From Aliishimia sp963678085 (GTDB lineage: Bacteria > Pseudomonadota > Alphaproteobacteria > Rhodobacterales > Rhodobacteraceae), in assembly GCA_963678085.1 (NCBI GenBank), contig OY782680.1, positions 806,001-870,000 on the forward strand: DNA of 64,000 nt, read 5' to 3'. The notes beneath the pieces were generated by a model. The model was not told where the DNA came from, searched no databases, and saw only the letters and a list, made by a program, of their open reading frames with translations. Both the position numbers and the translations under genes were made by a program. Below, one piece after another: positions 42,229 through 51,321 of the stretch. The number at the start of each line of letters is the position of its first letter. The first letter of the stretch is position 1.

Positions 42229-43232
42229 GCGATTTCGCAAAATATGACGACCGGCTGGACCGGCTGGTCAATCTCGATCTTGGCAACCGGGGGATTGAGC
42301 CGCTTTATGAGGCATCACGCGCGCTCGCAGGTCAGGCGCTGTGCGGCGCTGCGGCAGATCTGTTGCTGGGCATGCCAGAAGGGGGAACTGCGATTGTAAC
42401 AACAGGTTCAGTGTCGCGCGCCTGGCTTTCGCCGCAGCTGGGCGAGAACGACGGCCCCGCTGGTGCAGCTGCTTTGATCCGGGCGCTTTGGCTGGCGCGA
42501 AAGGCGACTTGCGTTCTTGTGATCGAGGAAACCTTGATCCCTCCTATGGCCGCAACATTACAGGCCTGCGGTGTCGCTGTGGTTGACCTGGAAACGACGC
42601 GCAAGGCCAGCGCCGATGGCTCAATGGCCTGTGCAACGCTGCTTCCCTATCCGGTGACAGATGCAGAAGGGGCCGCAGCCGCACCCGAGATGCTCGACCA
42701 GCTCAAGCCCGATATCATGATCTCGACCGAGCGGGTGGGGCGCAATGAAAACGGCATCTACTACAACATGCGCGGGCGCGATTACGGGATGGGCCGGGCG
42801 CGCATCGACATGCTGTTCGATGCCGCAATGGCGCGTGGCATCCCGACCCTTGCTGTGGGCGATGGCGGCAATGAGATCGGCATGGGGCTGGTCGGTGATG
42901 TGGTGAAAACCTCTGTGCCCTTTGGTGCCCCCGGCGATTGCCCCTGCGGCGGCGGGATCGGCGCGACCTCGGGCGCGGATATCCTGATGACCGCCGCGGT
43001 TTCGAACTGGGGATGCACCGCGATTTGCGCGGCCATGGCCATGCGCACAAGGGATGCCCGCCTGATCCACACCCCGGCGATGGAAGCTCGCTTGCTCGAG
43101 GTCATGACTGCCAATGGGCTGATTAACTCTGCCGATGGGATCATTGACCCCCATGTGGACGGCATCAAAGACACCACACATATCGCGCTTGCGGAAATGG
43201 CCGAGGCTATCACCCGCAAGACATTGCTTTGA
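42225..43232 (+). CDS. DUF4392 protein, D-glutamate-cyclase-like
   Basis: A 335-aa protein beginning MSDFAKYDDRLDRLVNLD. It resembles the DUF4392 domain of mammalian D-glutamate cyclase (which converts D-glutamate to 5-oxo-D-proline), with GDGGNEIGMGLV near residue 215 and CPCGGGIGATSGADIL near residue 240. The partner PLP enzymes suggest a role in handling an unusual amino acid or lactam. Direct evidence of cyclase activity is lacking here. Confidence 0.72.
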   Translation: MSDFAKYDDRLDRLVNLDLGNRGIEPLYEASRALAGQALCGAAADLLLGMPEGGTAIVTTGSVSRAWLSPQLGENDGPAGAAALIRALWLARKATCVLVIEETLIPPMAATLQACGVAVVDLETTRKASADGSMACATLLPYPVTDAEGAAAAPEMLDQLKPDIMISTERVGRNENGIYYNMRGRDYGMGRARIDMLFDAAMARGIPTLAVGDGGNEIGMGLVGDVVKTSVPFGAPGDCPCGGGIGATSGADILMTAAVSNWGCTAICAAMAMRTRDARLIHTPAMEARLLEVMTANGLINSADGIIDPHVDGIKDTTHIALAEMAEAITRKTLL

Positions 43233-43247
43233 CAGAAAGACTTGACC

Positions 43248-44510
43248 ATGATCACTGAAACCCTTCTTGATGAAATCCGGGGCCGCTTTGCGCATGTCGA
43301 GAGCTGCCCTGTGGCGGGGCCGCGTGTTTTCTTTGAAAATGCAGGCGGTGCTCTGACACTGAAATCGGTGGTTGAGACCTCAACCCGATACGCCGCAATC
43401 CCGGACAATCAGGGGCGTGACAATGAGATGGCGCATGATTTGGTGGCCACGATCAACCGTGCCAAGGGTGATATGCGCGTCTTTTTCAATGCGCCAGAGG
43501 GAGATATCTTTTGCGGTGAAAGCGGGACCGAGCTGCTCTTCCGCCTGATCATGAATGCCATTATTGAAACCCCTGCGGGGACGGTGATCGGATCGACCTT
43601 GGAGCACCCGGCGACCCGTAGTGCCTGCAACCGCTGGGCCAAAGTGGCAGGAAAATCTTACATTCAGGTGCCCCATAATGATGCGACCGGCACGGTGACC
43701 GCCGATGACTACATCCCGCTTTTGACCCCGGATATTCAGGTTGCGACGATCCTGCATACCTCGCCCGTTACTGGCATGGGGGTGGATGTGGCTGGGATTG
43801 CTAAGGCCATTCGCGCCGTAGCGCCAGACGCGCTGATCATCGTGGACGGCATCCAACACGCAAGCCATGGGCATATTGACATTGCGGGCTATGATATTGA
43901 TGGCTATGTGATCTCTCCTTACAAAGTGTTTTCGCGCCATGGCTACGGGATCGCCTGGACCTCTCCCAAGCTGAACGCACTGCCCCATGACAGTCTGATT
44001 GGAGGGCCTGAAGGGAATTGGGAATTGGGCACGCGCGACACTGGCGCCTATGCAACGATGTCCGATGTGGTGGGCTATTTCGATTGGCTGGGCGCGCAGG
44101 TCAGTGACAGTGATGATCGCCGCACCCGGATAGAGGCGGCAGGCGCTGCAATTCATGCCCATGAGAAAGCCCTGACCGATGCGATGATCCACGGGATCGA
44201 CAACCTCTCTGGCTTGGCGGAGTTGAACGGGGTTATGATTATCGGGGGCACGGACAATCCCGCCCGCGAAGGCCTGGTGTCAATCGCGGTTGAGGGGATG
44301 GATGCCCCCGATCTGGTAACCGCGCTGCGCAGCCATGGCATTCGCACCCATACACGCAAAGCAGACCACTATTCCGGCAATATCCTTGACCCGCTGGGGC
44401 TGCCTTCTGCTGTTCGCGTCTCGATGTGCCATTACAACAGCTTTGATGAAGTTAAGGCATTCCTGACCGCGATGCGCCAAATATTGGATGGGCCTGGTGG
44501 TCAGAATTGA
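43248..44510 (+). CDS. Class V aminotransferase / cysteine-desulfurase-like enzyme
   Basis: A 420-aa fold type I PLP enzyme with Lys226 in SPYKVFSRHGYG as the likely PLP lysine and a conserved Asp in IIVDGIQHASHG. A TTG 6 nt upstream of the ATG at 43248 is in frame but unlikely. It is typical of class V enzymes such as cysteine desulfurase or isopenicillin-N epimerase-like proteins. It is the last gene of the run, and 9 nt or so separate it from the upstream gene. Its substrate is unknown. Confidence 0.85.
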   Translation: MITETLLDEIRGRFAHVESCPVAGPRVFFENAGGALTLKSVVETSTRYAAIPDNQGRDNEMAHDLVATINRAKGDMRVFFNAPEGDIFCGESGTELLFRLIMNAIIETPAGTVIGSTLEHPATRSACNRWAKVAGKSYIQVPHNDATGTVTADDYIPLLTPDIQVATILHTSPVTGMGVDVAGIAKAIRAVAPDALIIVDGIQHASHGHIDIAGYDIDGYVISPYKVFSRHGYGIAWTSPKLNALPHDSLIGGPEGNWELGTRDTGAYATMSDVVGYFDWLGAQVSDSDDRRTRIEAAGAAIHAHEKALTDAMIHGIDNLSGLAELNGVMIIGGTDNPAREGLVSIAVEGMDAPDLVTALRSHGIRTHTRKADHYSGNILDPLGLPSAVRVSMCHYNSFDEVKAFLTAMRQILDGPGGQN

Positions 44511-44706
44511 GCAAGAGGATCTTGGGCGGGGCGATCATGCCCGGCCCTTTGAACTCATACCAGAAATTGCTGCTTGGCCCCGATCCTGTACGCATGCATC
44601 GGGCTGCAAATTTCGCGTTGGCCGGTTGCTCATTTTTTGCGGTAATTCCTTTGCGATGCAGGTAGATTGAACGGGATAGCTGCAAACCAAAAAATCAGGT
44701 AAGAGT

Positions 44707-45447
44707 ATGACAGGACCGATATACGCGATTGGGGATATCCACGGCCAGCTTGGGATGCTGGAGCTTGCGCTGGCGCGGATTGAGCTCGATGGCGGCGCGG
44801 ATGCGCGGGTGGTGTTTCTTGGGGATTATGTGGATCGCGGACCGGATAGCGCAGGGGTGATTTCGCGGCTGATCAAAGGGATTGAGGCCGGGCGGGATTG
44901 GATCTGTCTCAAGGGCAATCATGATCGCATGTTTGAATGGTTCATGCTGCCCGAGCCGCGCCATGATCCGCATCTGCTTATTGGCTATCACTGGTTTCAC
45001 GAGAAAATTGGCGGCGTTGAAACTATGGCTTCTTACGGGGTGACATGGCCCGAGCTCACCCGGCTCTATCAACTGCGCGCCCTAGCTGGGCAGGCCGTGC
45101 CACAAAGCCATGTGGAGTTTCTGCAAAGCCTTAAGATTTATCACCAAGAAGGCGATCTGCTCTTTGTGCATGCAGGCATTCGCCCTGGCGTGCCGTTGGC
45201 TGAGCAAAGCGAAGATGATCTGCTCTGGATCCGCAAAGAATTTCACATCGATCCTGTAAAGCATCCCTGGCTTGTTGTGCATGGACATACGCCGGTAAAG
45301 GTGGCGATGCATTACGGGAACCGGGTCAATCTTGATAGCGGTGCAGGTTATGGAAAACCGCTTAGCGTTGCGGTGTTCGAAGAGGGGACCTGCTATTTGC
45401 TCACCGCTGAGGGACGCCAGCCATTGCGGCCCTCTGGTTCAATCTAG
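44707..45447 (+). CDS. Metallophosphoesterase, PPP/serine-threonine phosphatase type
   Basis: A 246-aa phosphatase with the three metal motifs in order: GDIHG near residue 10, GDYVDRG near 40 and GNHD near 75, then VHGHTPV near 195. This is the diadenosine-tetraphosphatase/PrpA-type group. It is cytoplasmic and may act on phosphoproteins or nucleotides. The 196 bp upstream (44511-44706) hold an imperfect CCGAT/ATCGG hairpin but no gene. Confidence 0.9.
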   Translation: MTGPIYAIGDIHGQLGMLELALARIELDGGADARVVFLGDYVDRGPDSAGVISRLIKGIEAGRDWICLKGNHDRMFEWFMLPEPRHDPHLLIGYHWFHEKIGGVETMASYGVTWPELTRLYQLRALAGQAVPQSHVEFLQSLKIYHQEGDLLFVHAGIRPGVPLAEQSEDDLLWIRKEFHIDPVKHPWLVVHGHTPVKVAMHYGNRVNLDSGAGYGKPLSVAVFEEGTCYLLTAEGRQPLRPSGSI

Positions 45448-45462
45448 GGGGTGCTCGATCAC

Positions 45463-46026
45463 CTAATTTCGGCGGGTGGCCTCGCTGTCGGGTCTGACCT
45501 GTTCGAACCCGGCAACAAAAAGATCATCCAAGAAATATGCCGCCAGCTCTGCCCGATTGTTGAGCCCGGATTTGCGGTAGACCGACCCGGCTTGTTGTCG
45601 GATTGTAGGCTCAGATGTAGCTCTTGCCTGGGCGATCTCCTTTAGTGACATGCCCTTTAGGATTAGCGCCGCAATATCGCGCTCCGCCTCGGTCAAGCGC
45701 CACTCATCGAACTGAACGGAGATTGCAGCGCCCAGCCCTTCCATAAGGCGCTGGCTTTGGCGACGCCAAGCAGCGCCTGCGGCCGAGGCATCTGCAACAT
45801 CGCGGCTCAGGCGGGTTGTTGCGCTCTCAATATCGCGCATGCGGGTGACAAATGAAGCACTAAAAATCATCGCACCAGCCACACAGAGCGCCTCAAGAAA
45901 ATCTACGATGATGTCGCCAATCTCTAGCGGGTCATCTGATGTCAACGCCTCAAGCGTGGTGAAGGTCACCGTCATCCCAAGCGCCAATAGCAGTACGACG
46001 ACAGAAATTCTAAAGGGGTTTGTCAC
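45463..46026 (-). CDS. Membrane-anchored LuxR-family regulator
   Basis: A 187-aa protein. Residues about 6-28 and 42-63 are hydrophobic and form two membrane helices. A short helical linker follows, and the C-terminal LuxR HTH covers about 113-178 (LTEAERDIAALILKGMSLKEIA). There is no receiver or autoinducer domain, so the membrane part may be the sensor. It is divergent from the VPLPA-CTERM gene, with 177 bp between, and is the obvious candidate to regulate it. Confidence 0.85.
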   Translation of the reverse strand: MTNPFRISVVVLLLALGMTVTFTTLEALTSDDPLEIGDIIVDFLEALCVAGAMIFSASFVTRMRDIESATTRLSRDVADASAAGAAWRRQSQRLMEGLGAAISVQFDEWRLTEAERDIAALILKGMSLKEIAQARATSEPTIRQQAGSVYRKSGLNNRAELAAYFLDDLFVAGFEQVRPDSEATRRN

Positions 46027-46203
46027 GCAACATATCTCCTGATCAGCGTCTCAAAGCTAACAATTTTCAACCCCAGGTCTATCCTACATCTGTATGATGC
46101 ATCGGAAAACTACACGGATGAAGGATAGCTCGCACGCAGATTGTTATGGTTTCGTTAACCAGCGCCAAGAGTCTCGGCGCGCTCAAAAATAGGAAAGACG
46201 CTT

Positions 46204-47058
46204 ATGAAACTTAACAATTCCCATCTGGTTGCGGCGCTCGTGATCCTTGTGTCGGGCCCCTGCACAGCAGCGTCTGTGTTGCCCGATTTTAAGCCCGTGC
46301 TGCCCGATTTCAGTGCCGCAACTTTCGTTCCTGGCACCGCTGTGGATAATCCCTATTTCCCTGTAGGTGCAGGCCCCACGAAATCGTACTACGGCGCAAA
46401 TGAGGAAGAATCCGAGAGGATAGAATTGAGCTATGCTGGCCCAGGCAAAACTCTCCTTGGTGTCGAGACCGTGGCGCAGCTTGATCGCGTGACCGAAGAT
46501 GGTGTTGTTGTCGAAGAAACCTATGACTACTACGCGCAAGACACTGACGGAAACGTCTGGTATATGGGCGAGGACGTCGTAAATTATCGCTACGATGATG
46601 ATGGCAACTTCCTTGGAACCGATAACGCCTCCGCATGGCTTGCAGGAGAGAACGGTGCTTTGCCAGGCATCATGATGCTCGCAGATCCGGTGGTTGGTGC
46701 GGATTACTACCAAGAATACGCAGTGGCAGATGAAGGGCTGGACCAGGCGGGGATCTATGCGCTCGGCGTCACCGTTGATCTCGGTTGGACCAGTTTTGAA
46801 GATGTTCTCGTGACATTTGAGACCAGCGAGCTCGACCCCGAGGCGCGCGAGCTTAAATATTATGCACCCGGCATTGGTCTGATCCGCGCCGAAAGCGGCG
46901 TCTCTCTTCTATACACCGATCCTGAGCTGACCGTTGATCTTCAGGCACCAGCTTCCGTTGCCCCGGTTCCATTGCCTGCAAGCTTCCCGTTTCTCATCGC
47001 CGGTGTCGCTGGTCTTGGCTTCCTTGGCCGCCATCGCATTCGCTCAACAGTTAAGTGA
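46204..47058 (+). CDS. Secreted protein with VPLPA-CTERM sorting signal
   Basis: A 284-aa exported protein. A signal peptide covers about residues 1-24 (ending TAAS). The C-terminus has the VPLPAS motif, a hydrophobic helix (LIAGVAGLGFLG) and a short basic tail, the tripartite signal read by exosortases. The mature part is rich in Asp, Glu, Tyr and Val and shows repeated GNxW/DDDGN segments, with no enzyme motif. No exosortase is in the window. AGGAAAG precedes the start. Confidence 0.85.
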   Translation: MKLNNSHLVAALVILVSGPCTAASVLPDFKPVLPDFSAATFVPGTAVDNPYFPVGAGPTKSYYGANEEESERIELSYAGPGKTLLGVETVAQLDRVTEDGVVVEETYDYYAQDTDGNVWYMGEDVVNYRYDDDGNFLGTDNASAWLAGENGALPGIMMLADPVVGADYYQEYAVADEGLDQAGIYALGVTVDLGWTSFEDVLVTFETSELDPEARELKYYAPGIGLIRAESGVSLLYTDPELTVDLQAPASVAPVPLPASFPFLIAGVAGLGFLGRHRIRSTVK

Positions 47059-47091
47059 GTATGGCCCGAATTTGGGTCGGTTTGAGCGATA

Positions 47092-47142
47092 GGATCGCTT
47101 CCTCAATTTAAGCGATCCCGCCGGTGGGCGCGTAGCCCATCG
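47092..47142. terminator. Two tandem hairpins between convergent genes
   Basis: GGATCGCTT (47092-47100) pairs perfectly with AAGCGATCC (47110-47118). CCGGTGGGC (47120-47128) pairs with GCCCATCGG (47134-47142) with one G-U. No T run follows, but the place between the convergent VPLPA and cysteine-synthase-like genes supports termination in both directions. Confidence 0.6.
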
Positions 47143-47165
47143 GTGTCCTTAGGCAGAGCATGGTT

Positions 47166-48131
47166 TCAAAACAGATCTGTCGAGAGATATTTCAGCCCGC
47201 AATCGCAGATGATTACCGCAACTGTTTCGCCCTGATGTGGGCCTTGTAACAACTGAAGAGCTGCGGCGACGTTTGCCCCGGCAGAATAACCTGCAAAGAT
47301 CCCCTCAAGCCGTGCCAGATCCCGCGTGGTTTGCTTTGCGCTTTCTGCGTCAATATTCAGATATCCGTTCCAGCTTGTCTCCCTTAAGAACGTCAAATCG
47401 GCCATGGCATAGCCGCCGCCTTGGATCGGATGATCGGGGTTGTTGGCGGGCTGGCCGGCAAGGACCGCCGCGCCTGTGGGCTCTACCGGATAGCATTTGA
47501 TCGCCGGGTTTTGCGCGCGCAAATAGCGGCTCACCCCGGCCAGCGTACCGCCAGAGCCAACAAAATCGCAAAAGGCATCAATCCGCCCACCCGATTGCCG
47601 CCACAGCTCGGGACCGGTGGTTTGCGCATGCGCGCCAGGATTGCCTTCTCGGGCAAATTGATCGGCGCGAAATGCGTCCCTTTCAAGCGTGAGTTCTCCC
47701 GCAACGCGGTCCACCTCGGCTAAATCCGCACCAGAGACCTCTCCCGGTTTGCTGCCAGCGCATTGATCAACCAACACAACCTCGGCCCCAAGGGCCTGCA
47801 TCATGCGCGCGCGCTCAGGCGAGTTGCCCTTGGACATCACGGCCACAAAGGGATAGCCCTTGATCCCACACACAATCGCAAGCCCCGTGCCCATATTGCC
47901 GCTGGTGAGCTCCACCACCGTTTGGCCGGGGCGCAGGCTACCATCTTGCTCAGCGGCTTCTATCACTCCAAGGGCCGCGCGATCCTTTTTCGAAAAGCCG
48001 GGGTTGAGGTGATCGAGCTTGGCCAAGATCGTACCAGAGCAGCCATGATGCGCAACAAGGCGATCAAGCCGCACAAGCGGTGTGTCCCCGATAGCACCCA
48101 GAATTGAGCTATAGCACTGGTCATGTGTCAT
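47166..48131 (-). CDS. Cysteine-synthase-like PLP enzyme
   Basis: A 321-aa fold type II PLP enzyme of the CysK/CBS family. The PLP lysine is Lys49 in NPGFSKKDRAA, and the substrate loop is TSGNMGTG near residue 77. The glycine-rich phosphate site GSGGTLAG is near residue 193. The SxKD context differs slightly from the usual SVKDR, so a different amine or thiol substrate is possible. It starts 32 nt after the helicase stop and is probably co-transcribed with it. Confidence 0.85.
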   Translation of the reverse strand: MTHDQCYSSILGAIGDTPLVRLDRLVAHHGCSGTILAKLDHLNPGFSKKDRAALGVIEAAEQDGSLRPGQTVVELTSGNMGTGLAIVCGIKGYPFVAVMSKGNSPERARMMQALGAEVVLVDQCAGSKPGEVSGADLAEVDRVAGELTLERDAFRADQFAREGNPGAHAQTTGPELWRQSGGRIDAFCDFVGSGGTLAGVSRYLRAQNPAIKCYPVEPTGAAVLAGQPANNPDHPIQGGGYAMADLTFLRETSWNGYLNIDAESAKQTTRDLARLEGIFAGYSAGANVAAALQLLQGPHQGETVAVIICDCGLKYLSTDLF

Positions 48132-48163
48132 GCGTCACACCCTGTCACAGCGTATGGCGCAGG

Positions 48164-50065
48164 TTAAGGCTTTTTGCGCCTCGGCACTGCATCCCCGCCA
48201 GAATGCTGCTTTTTGGCCGCGGCGCGGGCGCGGTTTTTCTTGCTGCTTGGCTTGCCTTTCGGGGGCGGCGGGCCTTTGCCGGCGCTGGCCTTTGGCCCAG
48301 TGGCTGGGGCGCGTTTCTTGGCGGGTGGCTTTTCTGGAGATGGCTTGGCCTTTGCGCGGGGTTTCTCGCCCTTTTCCTCGACCGGTTTTCGCTCCGGCGG
48401 CTTCTTTGGACCTGGCTTTTGAGCAAAAGGTTTCTGCCCGCGCCCTTTTGGTGGTTTGGCCTTGCCAAAGGGGCGTTTGGTCTGCGCCACATCGGGGGCA
48501 TTGTCGAGCCGGGTGAGGATCTTGCCCTTCTCCACCTGCATATCCGCGCCAATCGCTTGCAACAGTGCAGGCACCGAGCTTTCTTTGATTTCGATATAGC
48601 TTTCGGTTTCTGCGATGCGGATTGCGCCGATATCATCCTTGGTGAGCCCTCCGGCTTTGCAAATCATCGGCAACAGATATTTTGGCGACACCGCATCGGC
48701 GCGCCCCTCTGGCAAGGAAAACCAGACGCTTGGACCGAAAGCCCCGCGCTTTTGCGGCGCATCTTGCGAGACGGGCACCAGCTCTTCGGGCGCGGAGTGG
48801 CGGGCCTTGAACTGGCGCAAATAGGCGGCGGCGAGCTCTTGCGCCGTGAAACTATTGACCAGACGATCAATGACGGGTTGATCCGTTTCACTGATCGGGG
48901 CCTGCCAATCTTCGGCCTCAAGCATGCGCTCTATATCGCGCGCATCAATCTCCGCCGCTGAGGGCGCTGCGCCCCAATCCGCCGTGACCTTAGCAAATTT
49001 CAAAATGCGCTCGGCTTTCTTTTGCGAGGCGCGCGTGACCACCAGAGCGCTCACCCCTTTGCGCCCGGCCCGGCCCGTGCGCCCAGAGCGGTGCAGCAGC
49101 GTTTCATGGGTCTTGGGCAGTTCCGCATGAACCACCAGATCAAGCTTTGGCAAATCAATACCCCGCGCGGCCACATCGGTTGCCACACAAACCCGCGCCC
49201 GCCCATCGCGCATGGCCTGCAAAGCGTTGGAGCGCTCGCTTTGGGTCAGCTCACCGGAGAGGGCCACAACGGAAAAGCCGCGATTGGACAGCCTTGTGGT
49301 CAGTCGGGCAACCATGGCGCGGGTGTTGCAAAAAACAATCGCATTCGGAGCCTCATAATAGCGCAACAGGTTAATCACCGCATTGTCACAATCGCTGGGC
49401 GCAACCAGCGTAGCGCGATAGTCGATATCGGCATGCTGCGTGCTCGTGCTGACGGTGGAAATGCGCTCGGCACCTTGTTGATATTGCTCGGCCAGCTTGG
49501 CAATGGCGGGCGGGACGGTAGCAGAAAACAGCAGCGTTTGGCGTGTCTCGGGGGTTTGTTCAAGGATGAATTCGAGATCTTCGCGAAAGCCTAGATCCAG
49601 CATCTCATCGGCTTCATCCAACACGACCGCGCGCACCTGGCTCAGATCAATCGAGCCGCGCATAATGTGATCGCGCAGCCGCCCTGGCGTTGCGACAACC
49701 ATATGCGCCCCGCGTGCCAGCGCGCGCCGCTCATCGCGCATATCCATGCCACCCACGCAAGAGGCCAGAAAACCGCCCGCGCCGCGATAAAGCCAGCTAA
49801 GTTCCCGCTTGACCTGCAGGGCCAGCTCGCGCGTGGGCGCGATGATCAGGGCAAGGGGCGCACCGGCGTCATCAAATCTTTCATCAGCGCGGAGAACCGT
49901 GGGGGCAATCGCCAAGCCAAAACCGATGGTTTTCCCCGACCCGGTTTGCGCTGAGACGAGCAGATCACGGCCCTCAAACTCTGGCTGGGTGACGGCCTGT
50001 TGCACAGGGGTCAGTGTGTCATAGCCCTTTTGTGCCAAGGCCTCTGCAAGGGTCTGTTTCATCAT
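48164..50065 (-). CDS. DEAD-box RNA helicase with DbpA-like RNA-binding domain
   Basis: A 633-aa helicase. The Q motif (GYDTLTPVQQAV, residue 15), Walker A AQTGSGKT, VLDEADEM, LFSATVP and HRSGRTGRAGRKG are all present. Residues about 450-540 form the DbpA/CsdA RNA-binding domain. The last 90 residues are a very basic Lys/Pro/Ala-rich tail. ATG at 50062 is an equal alternative start. The probable role is ribosome assembly or RNA remodelling, especially in cold. It heads a leftward pair with the cysteine-synthase-like gene. Confidence 0.93.
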   Translation of the reverse strand: MMKQTLAEALAQKGYDTLTPVQQAVTQPEFEGRDLLVSAQTGSGKTIGFGLAIAPTVLRADERFDDAGAPLALIIAPTRELALQVKRELSWLYRGAGGFLASCVGGMDMRDERRALARGAHMVVATPGRLRDHIMRGSIDLSQVRAVVLDEADEMLDLGFREDLEFILEQTPETRQTLLFSATVPPAIAKLAEQYQQGAERISTVSTSTQHADIDYRATLVAPSDCDNAVINLLRYYEAPNAIVFCNTRAMVARLTTRLSNRGFSVVALSGELTQSERSNALQAMRDGRARVCVATDVAARGIDLPKLDLVVHAELPKTHETLLHRSGRTGRAGRKGVSALVVTRASQKKAERILKFAKVTADWGAAPSAAEIDARDIERMLEAEDWQAPISETDQPVIDRLVNSFTAQELAAAYLRQFKARHSAPEELVPVSQDAPQKRGAFGPSVWFSLPEGRADAVSPKYLLPMICKAGGLTKDDIGAIRIAETESYIEIKESSVPALLQAIGADMQVEKGKILTRLDNAPDVAQTKRPFGKAKPPKGRGQKPFAQKPGPKKPPERKPVEEKGEKPRAKAKPSPEKPPAKKRAPATGPKASAGKGPPPPKGKPSSKKNRARAAAKKQHSGGDAVPRRKKP

Positions 50066-50218
50066 GGCGCGTCTTTTCGGATTGGAGGTGCCCGAGGGAG
50101 CCCCAGGTCAGAAGCCGCCCCGATAGCGCTTAATCTGGTCTATGTATAGTGCCAAGATGCAAAGATGCTGCGACGTAGCCCATCGACCCAAGCAATTGTT
50201 CTGTGTTGCGCCACCGAG

Positions 50219-50270
50219 GTGGGGGTTTTGCACCCCCACACCCCCGCAAGGTATTTTTAGCCAAATGAAG
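50219..50270. repeat. Intergenic hairpin plus conserved tail, Rhodobacteraceae-type element
   Basis: GTGGGGGT (50219-50226) and ACCCCCAC (50232-50239) form a hairpin, followed by GTATTTTTAGCCAAATGAAG (50251-50270). I recall very similar hairpin-plus-tail elements beside many Rhodobacteraceae genes. It lies in the 344-bp gap 50066-50409, which otherwise holds no gene that I can support. A weak promoter-like pair, TTGTGT at 50346 and CATACT at 50369 (17-bp spacing), may serve the next gene. Confidence 0.45.
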
Positions 50271-50409
50271 GGGGGCGCTTGGAGGGGGGTGCAGGTATCA
50301 CTTGGCGTATTTTAGCATAAGAGAACCGAGAGGTGAAGTTCGATGTTGTGTTTGTGCCAATTCAAATTCATACTTGTGAATGTTAAGGAATAGTTCAAGG
50401 ATACCTGCC

Positions 50410-51318
50410 ATGCTACTGCCTCGTCGATCGTTTTTGAAAACTGCTGCTGCGTCTTCGGTGCTGGGGGCATTGCCGATGCTCTCGCGGGCTGAGATCGCGC
50501 TGGGGTCCGCCAGTCTGACAACCGTGAGCGATGGCAGTTTGATCTTGCCGGGAAGTTTCATTTTCGAGCCCATGCCAAAGGACGAGCTGGCGCCTATTTT
50601 GACGGAATACGGCATTTCCAATGAGCGGCTGACCCCTGAATGTAACCTGGCTTTGTATCGCGATGGTACCAATACGGTGCTCTTTGATGTGGGCGCGGGC
50701 GCGGATTTTTCGCCAAATGCAGGCACTATTGTCGAGAGTTTGGAGGCCCTTGGCCTGACGCCCGAGGACATCACTCATGTGCTGTTCACCCATGCGCATC
50801 CCGATCATCTTTGGGGGCTGTTGGATGAATTTGACGACCCGCTATTTTATGATGCGACCTATATGATGGGCCGGGCGGAATGGGATTACTGGTGGAACCC
50901 TGAAACCGTAAACATCATTGGCGATGCGCGGGCGGCTTTTGCTGTCGGGGCCAAGCGCCGGATGGAGGCGATTGAGGACGCGGTTGAATTCTTTGACGAT
51001 GGCGATGAGGTTCTGCCTGGGATCTCGGCGGTTTTGAGTCCAGGGCACACGCCCGGTCATATGGCGTTTGAGGTCCGTCAGGGCTCTGAGGCGGCGTTGA
51101 TCGTCGGGGACGCGATTGGCAATCACCATGTGGCTTTCGCAAAACCGGGCTGGGAAAGCGGCTCGGACCAAGATGCGCCAACGGCTGTGGGTACACGTAA
51201 GATGCTGCTGGATCGGTTGAGTTCTGAGGATCTGTCGCTCATTGGTTTCCACCTGCCCGGCGGTGGTATGGGCCGCGTTGAAAAGGCCGGTGACGGCTAT
51301 CGTTTTGTAGGAGCATAA
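50410..51318 (+). CDS. Tat-exported metallo-beta-lactamase-fold hydrolase
   Basis: A 302-aa protein with start at 50410 (MLLPRRSFLKTAAASS); an in-frame ATG 30 nt upstream lies before the AAGGA ribosome site. The twin-arginine motif RRSFLK with a hydrophobic stretch to about residue 28 predicts periplasmic export after folding. The zinc motif HxHxDH is intact in THAHPDHLWG near residue 130, with later ligands in SPGHTPGH and FHLPGGG. With the next three genes it forms a sulfur-related cluster; it may act on thiol esters or glutathione persulfide, by analogy only. Confidence 0.88.
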   Translation: MLLPRRSFLKTAAASSVLGALPMLSRAEIALGSASLTTVSDGSLILPGSFIFEPMPKDELAPILTEYGISNERLTPECNLALYRDGTNTVLFDVGAGADFSPNAGTIVESLEALGLTPEDITHVLFTHAHPDHLWGLLDEFDDPLFYDATYMMGRAEWDYWWNPETVNIIGDARAAFAVGAKRRMEAIEDAVEFFDDGDEVLPGISAVLSPGHTPGHMAFEVRQGSEAALIVGDAIGNHHVAFAKPGWESGSDQDAPTAVGTRKMLLDRLSSEDLSLIGFHLPGGGMGRVEKAGDGYRFVGA

Positions 51319-51321
51319 CTC

